A stretch of DNA of 64,000 nt from Vreelandella sp031769195 (lineage in GTDB: Bacteria > Pseudomonadota > Gammaproteobacteria > Pseudomonadales > Halomonadaceae). The stretch spans positions 434,001 to 498,000 of the forward strand of contig NZ_JAVHNP010000004.1 of the NCBI RefSeq assembly GCF_031769195.1, read 5' to 3'. The notes under the pieces were generated by a model. It had not been told where the DNA came from, did not search any database, and worked only from the letters and a program-made list of their open reading frames with translations. This document shows positions 8,428 through 16,068 of this stretch, piece after piece (position 1 is the stretch's first letter; each line of letters begins with the position of its first letter). The position numbers and the translations under genes are program-made.

Positions 8428-8437
8428 TCGTATACAA
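8428..8437. promoter_or_regulatory. TCGTATACAA operator candidate, racemase promoter
   Basis: One change from TTGTATACAA. It lies 36 bases upstream of the GTG proposed as the racemase start, which matches the spacing at the other three copies and supports that start. Confidence 0.58.
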
Positions 8438-8472
8438 GATTGAAAATATTGTTCACACGCGAGTGTCTCAAC

Positions 8473-9231
8473 GTGCATATACGCCTGATTAACCCCAACA
8501 CTACCGCAGCCATGACGGCCACTATCCGTCACGCCGCTGAGCAGCTGGCCGGCCCTTCTACCACCATTAGCGCCACCCAACCCGAGGCAGGCCCGGTGTC
8601 CATCGAGAGCCACTTTGATGAAGCCATCAGCGCAGTGGGCGTAGCCGAAGAAGTGCTAAAAGGCGAACGTGAAGGCAACGTGGATGCCTATGTGGTGGCT
8701 TGCTTTGGTGACCCCGGCCTGCTGGCTGCCCGCGAGCTAACCCGCGCCCCGGTGATTGGCATTGCCGAAGCCGCCTTTCACATGGCCACCCTGATTAGCA
8801 CGCGCTTCTCCATCGTAACCACCCTAGGCCGCACCGGGATTATTGCCGAACACCTGCTTGAGCAGTACGGCTTTGACCACCACTGCCGCCGCATTCGCGC
8901 CGCTGAAATTCCGGTATTGGATTTAGAAGACCACCCTGACGCCGCCTTTAGCCGCATTGTGCAAGAGTGCTGCCGTGCCCGCGATGAAGATGGCATCGGC
9001 GCGATTGTGCTTGGCTGTGGCGGAATGGCAAACCTCACCCACGCTATTAGCAGTGAAGTGGGACTGCCCGTGGTGGAAGGGGTAAGTGCAGCTCTGAAGC
9101 TTGCCGAATCGCTGGTAGCACTTGGCTTGCATACCAGTAAATACGGCGATTTAGACTACCCGCGCCCAAAATCCTTTACCGGCAAGTTTGCTGATTTCTC
9201 CAACCTCACTTTGCCACCCACTCGCCGTTGA
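8473..9231 (+). CDS. Asp/Glu/hydantoin racemase family protein, probable allantoin racemase
   Basis: Probably interconverts (R)- and (S)-allantoin so that both enantiomers can be used by allantoinase. The 252-residue product has the duplicated Asp/Glu racemase fold with the two catalytic cysteines C77 (VVACFGDPGL) and C182 (IVLGCGGMANL), and starts MHIRLINPNTT as hydantoin and allantoin racemases (HpxA type) do. The GTG at 8473 is chosen because the longer frame adds 48 unrelated residues and because the TCGTATACAA element is then placed as at the other genes; the ribosome site is weak. Divergent from puuE and followed by two permeases. A hydantoin racemase is the alternative. Confidence 0.82.
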   Translation: MHIRLINPNTTAAMTATIRHAAEQLAGPSTTISATQPEAGPVSIESHFDEAISAVGVAEEVLKGEREGNVDAYVVACFGDPGLLAARELTRAPVIGIAEAAFHMATLISTRFSIVTTLGRTGIIAEHLLEQYGFDHHCRRIRAAEIPVLDLEDHPDAAFSRIVQECCRARDEDGIGAIVLGCGGMANLTHAISSEVGLPVVEGVSAALKLAESLVALGLHTSKYGDLDYPRPKSFTGKFADFSNLTLPPTRR

Positions 9232-9328
9232 ACCACCCAGCATGATGCTAACAACACGCAGCACAGCACGACTAAAAAGATAATAACGTAACGAATACCG
9301 CCATTAGCACGCCACGCCGCAAGCGTCT

Positions 9329-9349
9329 CCTGGGCAGCCACTGCCCAGG
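9329..9349 (+). other. Leader hairpin before the first NCS1 permease
   Basis: CCTGGGCAG and CTGCCCAGG form a nine-base-pair stem with a three-base loop. No T-run follows. Six bases downstream of it, GTTACC (9349-9354) can also pair with GGTAAC (9381-9386) just before the permease ATG, so the leader may fold over the ribosome site. This could be mRNA processing, attenuation or nothing. Confidence 0.35.
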
Positions 9350-9386
9350 TTACCAATAACATCGATAATCTTGCGAGGACGGTAAC

Positions 9387-10757
9387 ATGAGCACTTCAAC
9401 CTCTGCTCTTACCTCAGATGAAGTACCGGGAGCGGCTAGCCCCGCCACCGCCAAAGCCGTAGGGGCAGAAAGCTTAGCCCCGCAAAGCACCCGTATTATG
9501 GGGCGCACCTCCTACTTTTTAGCCTGGTTTGGGGGGTGTGTCTCAATTGGCACCTTCGCCATGGGCTCAAGCGTGGTAGGCACGCTCAACTTGCTGCAAG
9601 CCACCCTGGCAATTGCCATTGGCTGCTTTGTGATTGGCATTGCGCTCGCCATTAACGGGGCCGCCGGTTACAAGTACGGCATTCCGTTTATGGTGCAGGC
9701 TCGCAGCGCGTTTGGTTTTACCGGCACGCGCATTCCAGGCCTTGTGCGCGCCGTGCCTGCCATCGTGTGGTACGGCTTTCAAAGCTGGATTGGCGCAGGC
9801 GCACTTAACATGGTGTCGGCCACGCTGTTCGGCTTCGATAACCTGATTTTCTACTTTATTACCTTCCAGTTTCTGCAAATTGGCCTATCGGTCCTGGGTT
9901 TTCAGGGCATTAAGTGGCTGGAAAACATTGGCAGCGCGTTTATTCTCTGCTCGCTGATGTACATGTTCTACGCCACCGTACAGCGCTACGGCGACGAGCT
10001 TTCCACCAGCCTGCTGACCATGGAAGGCTCCTGGGGAATGCCGTTCTGGAGCGCCACCATGCTGTTTTTGGGCATCTACAGCACCATGATGCTTAACGTT
10101 AGCGACTACTCCCGCGAGCACAAAAAAGGCACGGCCCAAAGCCTGCTCACTACTATTTACGCGATGTCGATTCTGCCCTGCACCCTGTTTATGGGCTTAA
10201 TTGGCTACATGGTGTCGCAAGCCACCGGCACCGCCGACCCTATCCAAGTGTTCGCCAACGCGGTGGATAACACACCGCTACTGATGATTACGCTGCTGTT
10301 TATCGCCTTCGCCCAAGTGACCACCAACGTACTTAACAACGTGGTGCCGCCCACCTACGTGTTGATGGATGTATTCAAGCTCAAGTTCCCAGTGGCCACT
10401 GTGATTGTGGGCCTGCTCGCCTTCGCTACCTTCCCCTGGAAGCTGGTGCAGCCGGAGTCGGCCGCAGGGTTGCAGCTCTTTGTGCAAACCTACTCTGCCT
10501 TCCTTGGCCCCATCTTCGCCATTCTGGTGGTGGACTACTATGTGATTCGCCGCCGCACGCTGGATCTCGGCAAGCTCTACGATGAAAACGGCCCTTACAA
10601 AGGCATCAATAACGCCGCACTGATTGCCACAGCGGTGGGGATTATCGCAGCGCTCTCGTTCTCGGCGGTCTCTTGGTACGCCAGCCTGATTCCTGCCGGG
10701 CTGACCTACTACCTACTGATGAAACACTGGCCCGCCTGCCAGCGCTTCACCCAGTAA
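9387..10757 (+). CDS. NCS1-family nucleobase/ureide permease
   Basis: 456-residue inner-membrane symporter of the nucleobase-cation-symport-1 family (cytosine, uracil, hydantoin, allantoin carriers), with about 12 membrane segments. Recognisable are the YKYGIPFMVQARSAFG segment (around residue 93), VWYGFQSWIGAGALN (around 130) and the late FLGPIFAILVVDYYVIRRRTLDL stretch characteristic of the family. GAGGACGGTAAC precedes the ATG. Co-directional with the racemase upstream and a second NCS1 gene downstream, so most likely it imports allantoin, a hydantoin or a purine. The exact substrate cannot be separated from its neighbour's by sequence alone. Confidence 0.85.
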   Translation: MSTSTSALTSDEVPGAASPATAKAVGAESLAPQSTRIMGRTSYFLAWFGGCVSIGTFAMGSSVVGTLNLLQATLAIAIGCFVIGIALAINGAAGYKYGIPFMVQARSAFGFTGTRIPGLVRAVPAIVWYGFQSWIGAGALNMVSATLFGFDNLIFYFITFQFLQIGLSVLGFQGIKWLENIGSAFILCSLMYMFYATVQRYGDELSTSLLTMEGSWGMPFWSATMLFLGIYSTMMLNVSDYSREHKKGTAQSLLTTIYAMSILPCTLFMGLIGYMVSQATGTADPIQVFANAVDNTPLLMITLLFIAFAQVTTNVLNNVVPPTYVLMDVFKLKFPVATVIVGLLAFATFPWKLVQPESAAGLQLFVQTYSAFLGPIFAILVVDYYVIRRRTLDLGKLYDENGPYKGINNAALIATAVGIIAALSFSAVSWYASLIPAGLTYYLLMKHWPACQRFTQ

Positions 10758-10770
10758 CCCGCCCTGCCCG

Positions 10771-10796
10771 CGCCTGCCACCCTCGTGTGGCAGGCG
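10771..10796 (+). other. Intercistronic hairpin between the two NCS1 permeases
   Basis: CGCCTGCCAC and GTGGCAGGCG form a perfect ten-base-pair stem with a six-base loop. It lies in the 65-base gap between the two permease genes and has no T-run, which suits an RNA processing or stability element, or a weak attenuator, more than a full terminator. Confidence 0.45.
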
Positions 10797-10822
10797 ATCA
10801 TCTTCAAATAACGAGCCTTGCA

Positions 10823-12295
10823 ATGAATGAACAGCCCAGCCAAAACGACCTAAACATCCAGCAGATTGATCCAACGCTCTATAACGAAGACCTCGCCCCG
10901 TTAAAGCCAGAGCACCGCACCTGGGGTGCTTTTGAGATTTTTAACGTCTGGTCTAACGACATCCAAAGCCTGTTTGGCTATACCCTGGCAGCCTCGCTGT
11001 TTCTCTCTTATGGCCTGAACGGCTGGGCCGTGATGGCCGCGATTATTCTGGCGGGGGTGATCGTGATGTTTCTGGTCAACCTGACCGGCAAACCCAGCGT
11101 GAAATACGGTATCCCTTTCCCCGTCATGGTACGCGCCAGCATGGGCGTGCGTGGTGCCAACTTGCCCGCTATGCTACGCGCCATTGTGGGTATTTTTTGG
11201 TACGGCGTGCAGACCTACTTCGCCTCCACCGCCGTGGCACTGCTGATTACCGCGCTGTTTGGCGTGGGTAATGGCGGCACATTTCTTGGCCTTTCCGGGG
11301 TGGCGTGGCTCTCGTTTGTGATTGTGTGGCTGTTTCAGATCGCGATTTTTTGGCAAGGCATCGAGCGCATTAAACACTTCCTGAACTGGGCAGGCCCGCT
11401 GGTGTATGTGGTGATGGTGGTGCTGATGATCGTGGTATGGGTTCAAGCAGGTAGCGAGCTGCTCCCCGCCATCAGCACCATCTTTAGCGGCAGCGGTGAG
11501 CAGGGCGGCCTGGGGGCGTTTCTGGCCATTGTGGGCACCATGGTGGCCTACTTCGCCGCGGTGGTGATCAACTTCGGCGACTTTACCCGTTTTGTGAAAA
11601 CCGAACGCCAGATGAAGCTGGGCAACCTGCTGGGCCTACCCTTAAACGTGGCGTTCTTCTCGTTTATTGCGCTAATTATTACCGCAGGCACGCTGGTGCT
11701 GTTTGGCGAAGCGCTGACCAACCCGGCGGATATTGTGGAGCGCGTGGATTCGCTACCGCTGACCATTGTGGCCGCCCTCACCTTCTTTGCCGCCACCGTG
11801 GGTATCAACTTGGTCGCCAACTTTATTCCCCCCGCCTACGACCTCGCCAACCTGTTCCCCAGCAAAATCAGCTTTAAGATGGGTGGCCTGATTACCGCCG
11901 TGATTGCCTTCTTCGTAGGTGCGCTGTGGATCTCGGTGATCAGCCAAATTGGCGTGCCGGGCTTTGTGAATGCGCTAGGTGCGATCGTCGCGCCGTTCTA
12001 CGGTATCATCGTGGTGGACTACTACCTGATCAAACGCCAGCACCTCAACATGCAGGAGCTATTCTCCTCCGCCCCCAGCAGCGCTTACTACTACGTCAAC
12101 GGCTGGAACACCCGTGCCCTCATCGCCTTTGGCGTCGCGGCCATGTTCTCACTCTCTACCGTACTGGTTCCCGCCTTCGCCAGCTTAGGTGGCTACGGCT
12201 GGCTGATCGGTGCCGGTCTAGGTGGGGTTTTCTACTACGGCCTGATGAAGCGGTTTAAGGCCGCGCCTTTGATGGCTGAGCAGAAAGCGCGCTAA
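10823..12295 (+). CDS. NCS1-family permease, allantoin/purine type
   Basis: 490-residue inner-membrane symporter, second NCS1 family member in tandem. It shows the RTWGAFEIFNVWSNDIQS start of membrane segment 1 (around residues 30-50), VKYGIPFPVMVRASMG (around 95) and IVAPFYGIIVVDYYLIKRQHL near residue 390, close to PucI-type allantoin permeases. The ATG at 10823 is used; the reading frame runs 50 codons further upstream into the preceding gene, but that part is unlike the family. The ribosome site is weak, so translation may depend on the upstream gene. It probably carries a different ureide or purine from the first permease. Confidence 0.85.
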   Translation: MNEQPSQNDLNIQQIDPTLYNEDLAPLKPEHRTWGAFEIFNVWSNDIQSLFGYTLAASLFLSYGLNGWAVMAAIILAGVIVMFLVNLTGKPSVKYGIPFPVMVRASMGVRGANLPAMLRAIVGIFWYGVQTYFASTAVALLITALFGVGNGGTFLGLSGVAWLSFVIVWLFQIAIFWQGIERIKHFLNWAGPLVYVVMVVLMIVVWVQAGSELLPAISTIFSGSGEQGGLGAFLAIVGTMVAYFAAVVINFGDFTRFVKTERQMKLGNLLGLPLNVAFFSFIALIITAGTLVLFGEALTNPADIVERVDSLPLTIVAALTFFAATVGINLVANFIPPAYDLANLFPSKISFKMGGLITAVIAFFVGALWISVISQIGVPGFVNALGAIVAPFYGIIVVDYYLIKRQHLNMQELFSSAPSSAYYYVNGWNTRALIAFGVAAMFSLSTVLVPAFASLGGYGWLIGAGLGGVFYYGLMKRFKAAPLMAEQKAR

Positions 12296-12336
12296 ACCAT
12301 GGAGTGAGCATTCACTACATAACAGAGCACACTATC

Positions 12337-12372
12337 AAAAACGCCACCGGATAAGTTCCAGTGGCGTTTTTT
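12337..12372 (+). terminator. Rho-independent terminator after the permease pair
   Basis: AAAAACGCCAC and GTGGCGTTTTT flank a 13-base loop that can pair further, and the second arm ends in six T. It can act in both directions, ending the racemase-permease transcript and the convergent hiuH-puuD-gntR transcript. Confidence 0.8.
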
Positions 12373-12434
12373 CGTGAGTACGGGGGCTGCCAAAGAAGCC
12401 TACCTGTCATCACAACAGGTGGGGGCCAGCGCAG

Positions 12435-13151
12435 CTACGCGCCAAAAATCTGCTGCAGATCCGGGACGTTCTCTTCTTCTTCAACCATGGAGAGCGAGGC
12501 TTCGATGGCTTTGAGGTGGCGGCTCATAAAGGCTTTGGCACGCTCGCCGTTGCCGGTTTCAAGATAGCCAATCAGGTCGTCGTGGTCGTGAGATTCGCAG
12601 CCTAAGTGGCCGCGATGGCCATAGACAGCGAGGATCAGCGATGAGCGCGAGCAGAGGCGCTCAACAAATTCTGCCAGCGTAGCATTGCCGGAGAGCTGCG
12701 CTAGGCGCACGTGAAAATCCGCCGAGAGGCGGATGGCCACGCTCTGCTGGCCGCTACGCAGGGCTTGACGCTCTTGTCGCGCCATCTCGCGAAGCTCTGC
12801 CGCCGCCGCAGCGTTCATACGCCTGGCCACATCGGGCATAAGGCCGCACTCGATCAGTTGGCGGGCATCGAACACGTCTTTGGCTTCATCGGCGGTGGGT
12901 CGCGTGACGCTGGCACCACGGCGCGGGGTGAGTGTGACGAGCTGTTCAAGCGCCAACCGCTGAAGAATTTTACGAATCCCCGTGCGGCTAATGCCGAATA
13001 CCTCCGCTAGCGCATCTTCACGCAGCCGAGCGCCGGGCTTGAGGCGCTGCTCAACAATGGCATCGCTCACCGCCCGGTAAATCGCTTCGTGGCGCTCGTC
13101 GCCCTCTTTCTCAGTGGGCCGTCGTTTTAACGCCGTCTGCGCATCGCTCAT
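12435..13151 (-). CDS. GntR-family (FCD domain) regulator, probable ureide repressor
   Basis: 238-residue regulator with a winged helix-turn-helix at about residues 15-85 (LREDALAEVFGISRTGIRKILQRLALEQLVTLTPRRGASV) and an alpha-helical FCD ligand domain (about 95-220; DVFDARQLIECGLMPDVARRM, with DFHVRLAQLSGN near 150), as in the FadR subfamily. It is the last gene of the hiuH-puuD-gntR run, 12 bases after puuD. The FadR subfamily binds TnGT...ACnA palindromes, and TTGTATACAA fits. It is therefore the best candidate to repress allEA, puuE, the racemase and uraD, released by a ureide or urate-derived ligand. No copy of the motif is seen before its own gene. Both the regulon and the ligand are inference. 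Confidence 0.85.
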   Translation of the reverse strand: MSDAQTALKRRPTEKEGDERHEAIYRAVSDAIVEQRLKPGARLREDALAEVFGISRTGIRKILQRLALEQLVTLTPRRGASVTRPTADEAKDVFDARQLIECGLMPDVARRMNAAAAAELREMARQERQALRSGQQSVAIRLSADFHVRLAQLSGNATLAEFVERLCSRSSLILAVYGHRGHLGCESHDHDDLIGYLETGNGERAKAFMSRHLKAIEASLSMVEEEENVPDLQQIFGA

Positions 13152-13163
13152 GGGGCTTCCTCT

Positions 13164-14375
13164 TTATGGATCGGGTGACTCCTCCCAGGCCGCTATGATA
13201 TCGCGCTCTTCATCACTCATGTTGGTGATATTACCAAGCGGCATGTAGCGGCTAGCCACCACCTGCTGTATTTGCGCTTTGTGGCCTAGAATATCGTCCC
13301 ACCTATCAAAGGCATAGCCTGCTGGCGGCGCAGAGAAACCGGCGTGCTCAGGGTTACGGGCATGGCACTGGGTGCAGTGCTGCTCAATGAGCCCAGAGAC
13401 CTGTGCTTGCGTGGGCGCATCACCAGCGCCTTCTAGGGCGGCACGCGGGCTCGGCGCTGCCACCCAAAACGCGAGCAGAATCAGGCCCACCCCCACTGCC
13501 GGATAGGCAGGCTGAATCTTTCCGGCGTGCATCAGCACAAAGAACTGACGAATCAGCGCGCCGGCAAAGATAAACAGTACCATCACCACCCAAGACAGCT
13601 CGTGGGAGTAAATAAAGGAGTAGTGATTGCTCACCATCAGCAGCACCACAGGCAGCGTAAAGTAGGTGTTGTGCACCGAGCGCTGCTTGCCGCGTTTGCC
13701 GTCTAGCGGGTTGGGGGCGTCCCCTGCCTTCATGGCTTTCACCATGCGGCGCTGGCCAGGAATAATCCAAAAGAAGACGTTGGCCGACATAGCTGTCGCC
13801 ATCACCGCGCCGGTGAGCAGAAACGCCGCTCGACCGGTAAACATTTGGGTGCTTAGGTAAGCCACTACCACCATCATCACCGCCACGGCAATGCTCAGCA
13901 GGCCATCGCGCTCCATATTGGGGCTGATGCGCTTACATAGCTCGTTGTACACCACCCACCCGCCTAGCAGGAAGCCAAGCGCCAGCAGGTTGGCCTGCCA
14001 ACCGGTGAGGTTAGCCGCCCAGGCCCAGTGGCTGTTGGGGTTCACCAAATAGAAACCAGGGTTCACCATGTAAAGTATGACGAACAGCGCAAAACCTGAC
14101 AGCCACGTGGTGTAGGCTTTCCAGAACGACCAGTGCAGGTCGTTAGGTAGCTTGGCCGGGGCCGTGGCGTATTTCTGGTTATGATAGAAACCGCCCCCGT
14201 GAACAGCCCACATTTCACCAAAGATTCCTTTCTCACGATCTTCAGCGGCTTTGGGAGTGCGCAGGCCGTTATCCAGCATGACGAAGTAGATCGACTCGCC
14301 GATCCAGGCAATGGCCGCAATGACGTGCAGCCAGCGCAGTAGCAGGTTTACAAATTCAATGATGTACGCTTGCAT
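13164..14375 (-). CDS. puuD: Membrane urate hydroxylase PuuD with C-terminal cytochrome c
   Basis: Oxidises urate to 5-hydroxyisourate and passes electrons to the respiratory chain, replacing soluble urate oxidase. The 403-residue product has about eight membrane segments in the urate oxidase N-terminal domain (roughly residues 1-310; MQAYIIEFVNLLLRWLHVIAAIAWIGESIYFV) followed by a cytochrome c domain whose haem site is C334-x-x-C337-H338. Length and order match PuuD. It sits between hiuH (11 bases upstream) and the GntR gene. Use of PuuD makes urate breakdown peroxide-free and dependent on a terminal oxidase. The product hydroxyisourate is the substrate of the neighbouring HiuH. Confidence 0.93.
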   Translation of the reverse strand: MQAYIIEFVNLLLRWLHVIAAIAWIGESIYFVMLDNGLRTPKAAEDREKGIFGEMWAVHGGGFYHNQKYATAPAKLPNDLHWSFWKAYTTWLSGFALFVILYMVNPGFYLVNPNSHWAWAANLTGWQANLLALGFLLGGWVVYNELCKRISPNMERDGLLSIAVAVMMVVVAYLSTQMFTGRAAFLLTGAVMATAMSANVFFWIIPGQRRMVKAMKAGDAPNPLDGKRGKQRSVHNTYFTLPVVLLMVSNHYSFIYSHELSWVVMVLFIFAGALIRQFFVLMHAGKIQPAYPAVGVGLILLAFWVAAPSPRAALEGAGDAPTQAQVSGLIEQHCTQCHARNPEHAGFSAPPAGYAFDRWDDILGHKAQIQQVVASRYMPLGNITNMSDEERDIIAAWEESPDP

Positions 14376-14386
14376 GATCCGCCCTC

Positions 14387-14746
14387 TTAACTACCGCGAT
14401 AGGTCGAGTAGCCATACGGTGAGAGCAGCAGCGGCACGTGGTAGTGCTGGCTTGCATCGGCTACGCCAAAGCGCAGCGGAATCACGTCTAAAAAGCGCGG
14501 CTCGGCAGCCTCGATACCCTGACGACGCAGGTAATCCCCCGCGTGGAACACTAGCTCATACTCACCGGGTGTGAGCGCCTCGCCTTCTAAAAGAGGCGCA
14601 TCGCAACGGCCATCGCTATTGGTGACGGTGGTGCCTAGCGGCTCACGGCTGCCGCCCGCTAGCCGAAAGACCTCAATGGTAATGCCTTGGCCGGGCTGCC
14701 CTTTGGCGGTATCCAGCACGTGGGTGGTTAAGCGTCCCATCGTCAC
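14387..14746 (-). CDS. hiuH: 5-hydroxyisourate hydrolase HiuH
   Basis: Hydrolyses 5-hydroxyisourate to OHCU. The 119-residue product is a transthyretin-like protein of the usual size, with the N-terminal LTTHVLDTAKGQPGQG segment supplying a catalytic His, the HAGDYLRRQG turn, PLRFGVADASQHYHVPLLLSPYGYSTYRGS at the end and the signature C-terminal YRGS. It starts the hiuH-puuD-gntR run. Its promoter region is shared with divergent uraD and contains the TTTGACC-N4-GGTCAAA inverted repeat at 14798 and the TTGTATACAG element at 14837. No signal peptide is visible, so it acts in the cytoplasm. Confidence 0.94.
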   Translation of the reverse strand: MTMGRLTTHVLDTAKGQPGQGITIEVFRLAGGSREPLGTTVTNSDGRCDAPLLEGEALTPGEYELVFHAGDYLRRQGIEAAEPRFLDVIPLRFGVADASQHYHVPLLLSPYGYSTYRGS

Positions 14747-14797
14747 TCCTTACGTTAGCGAGGTTATTGGTGTTATGAATTGAGGTTATGAGTAGAG

Positions 14798-14815
14798 TTT
14801 GACCTATTGGTCAAA
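14798..14815. promoter_or_regulatory. TTTGACC-N4-GGTCAAA inverted repeat in the hiuH-uraD promoter region
   Basis: Perfect seven-base arms separated by TATT, lying 52 bases upstream of hiuH and 64 bases upstream of uraD. It could be an operator for a second regulator of urate oxidation, or the hiuH counterpart of the TTGTATACAA element. No partner protein can be named from the window. Confidence 0.4.
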
Positions 14816-14836
14816 GAGTACCGTTGATGCTATTTA

Positions 14837-14846
14837 TTGTATACAG
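14837..14846. promoter_or_regulatory. TTGTATACAG operator candidate, uraD promoter
   Basis: One change from TTGTATACAA. It ends 33 bases before the GTG proposed for uraD, matching the placement at allE, puuE and the racemase. The upstream ATG that could also open the uraD frame begins on the first base of this element, which argues against that ATG being the start. Confidence 0.58.
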
Positions 14847-14878
14847 CATTTCCTTTTTCGCACGCCTGGAGAGTTTTT

Positions 14879-15424
14879 GTGCCGACCGCTACCCTACTCA
14901 CGTTATCCCCTGCCCCCAGCCAATGCAGCCTGGAAGCCTTCGTGGCGCACTATGGTGATGTGTATGAGCACTCCCCCTGGGTCGCTGAAGCCGCCTGGCA
15001 GCATGGCTTGAGTCAAACGCATGATGCGCCTGATGCACTGGCTGAAGTGATGGGCTTGATGCTTCAACAGGCCACGCCCGAGCAGCAGATTGCCGTTATT
15101 CAGGCCCACCCCGACCTTGCAGGCAAAGCAGCGCTGGCGGGAGAGCTGACGCAAGACTCTACCAGCGAGCAGGCAGGCGCGGGGCTTGACCAGTGCTCCC
15201 CCGAGGAGTTTGCCCGTTTTGAGCAGTTGAACGCCGCTTATAAAGAGACATTCGGCTTTCCGTTCGTGATTGCGGTAAAGGGGCTGGATCGCTACGACAT
15301 TCTTGCGGCGTTTGAAGAGCGCCTGGAGAACGACTTAGCTGAAGAGCGTGAAACGGCGATACAACAAATTATTCGCATAGCGCGCTTTCGGCTCCGAGCA
15401 CGCGCTGGCGAGGCATCGCTATAA
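14879..15424 (+). CDS. uraD: OHCU decarboxylase UraD
   Basis: Decarboxylates 2-oxo-4-hydroxy-4-carboxy-5-ureidoimidazoline to (S)-allantoin, completing urate-to-allantoin conversion with PuuD and HiuH. The 181-residue product has the UraD core: the catalytic His in AHPDL (H77), the SPEEFARFEQLNAAYKETFG run (about 107-126) and FPFVIAVKG (128-135). The GTG at 14879 is chosen because GGAGAG lies five bases before it; a frame opening 42 bases earlier has no such site and would begin inside the operator-like element. Divergent from hiuH. Expression is probably controlled with the rest of the ureide genes through the TTGTATACAG element. Confidence 0.92.
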   Translation: MPTATLLTLSPAPSQCSLEAFVAHYGDVYEHSPWVAEAAWQHGLSQTHDAPDALAEVMGLMLQQATPEQQIAVIQAHPDLAGKAALAGELTQDSTSEQAGAGLDQCSPEEFARFEQLNAAYKETFGFPFVIAVKGLDRYDILAAFEERLENDLAEERETAIQQIIRIARFRLRARAGEASL

Positions 15425-15478
15425 TCGCCACACCTCCTACCTAATCAAAAAAACGCTAGTCAAACAGCACGCAAAAAA

Positions 15479-15513
15479 ATGCCGCACCCTGGAATAAACT
15501 CCGGGCGCGGCAT
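15479..15513 (-). terminator. Rho-independent terminator of the phasin gene
   Basis: ATGCCGC and GCGGCAT, with ACCC/GGGC-type inner pairs, form a hairpin that on the minus strand is followed by a run of seven T. It also lies just after uraD and could limit read-through from it. Confidence 0.8.
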
Positions 15514-15534
15514 CCTTTCAATTAAGCTGGGTGA

Positions 15535-15891
15535 TTACTGCTTGGCAGTCTCGACCGCTTTCTTGGTAGTTTCTTCGGCCATTTTCTGGCTGTCTTGCAT
15601 AAAGCCTTGGCTGATGGAGGTCACTTTTTCAGAGTCACCTTTCATGCGTTCCATCAGGTCAGTGGCGGTTTTTTGCTGGCTTTCCATCGCTTTTTTGAAG
15701 CTATCCGCGTCTTTCACGTCTAACCATGTGCGCGCCTGAGCAATGGTCATGTCCGAGTAAGCGCGTGCAGCATCCATCTGCGCACCAACCAGCTGCTCGT
15801 AGTAGTTCAGCGCAGCCAGCGTGTAAGAACGCATGGGGGATACGAACACTGACTCAAACTGCTGGCTGGTTTTCTCTGCGGCCTTGTTCAT
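15535..15891 (-). CDS. Phasin family protein
   Basis: Small (118 residues) amphipathic helical protein of the phasin family, which coats polyhydroxyalkanoate granules. Visible are the family opening (QQFESVFVSPMRSYTLAALNYYEQLVGAQMDAARAYSDMTIAQARTWLDVKDADSFKKAMESQQK in short segments), with no signal peptide and heptad-like spacing throughout. The ATG at 15891 follows AGGAG by eight bases; a GTG immediately before it is an alternative. It is a single-gene unit with its own terminator, unrelated to the ureide genes. Presence of a phasin agrees with a PHA-accumulating halomonad. No synthase gene is in the window. Confidence 0.82.
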   Translation of the reverse strand: MNKAAEKTSQQFESVFVSPMRSYTLAALNYYEQLVGAQMDAARAYSDMTIAQARTWLDVKDADSFKKAMESQQKTATDLMERMKGDSEKVTSISQGFMQDSQKMAEETTKKAVETAKQ

Positions 15892-16068
15892 CACGTAATC
15901 TCCTTGAGTGAGCTAGCGATTCAGCCTGCGCTAAGACAGGCTGATAATGGGCGTTTGCCGTTGCTACCCACAAAGCTAGCAGTGCTTTTTGTGCAGCGCA
16001 ACATGATTTTTTAGCACGCTGCGCTGGCATTGCCGCTGCTCACTCAGAGGCATGAAAAGGCCGTTTGA

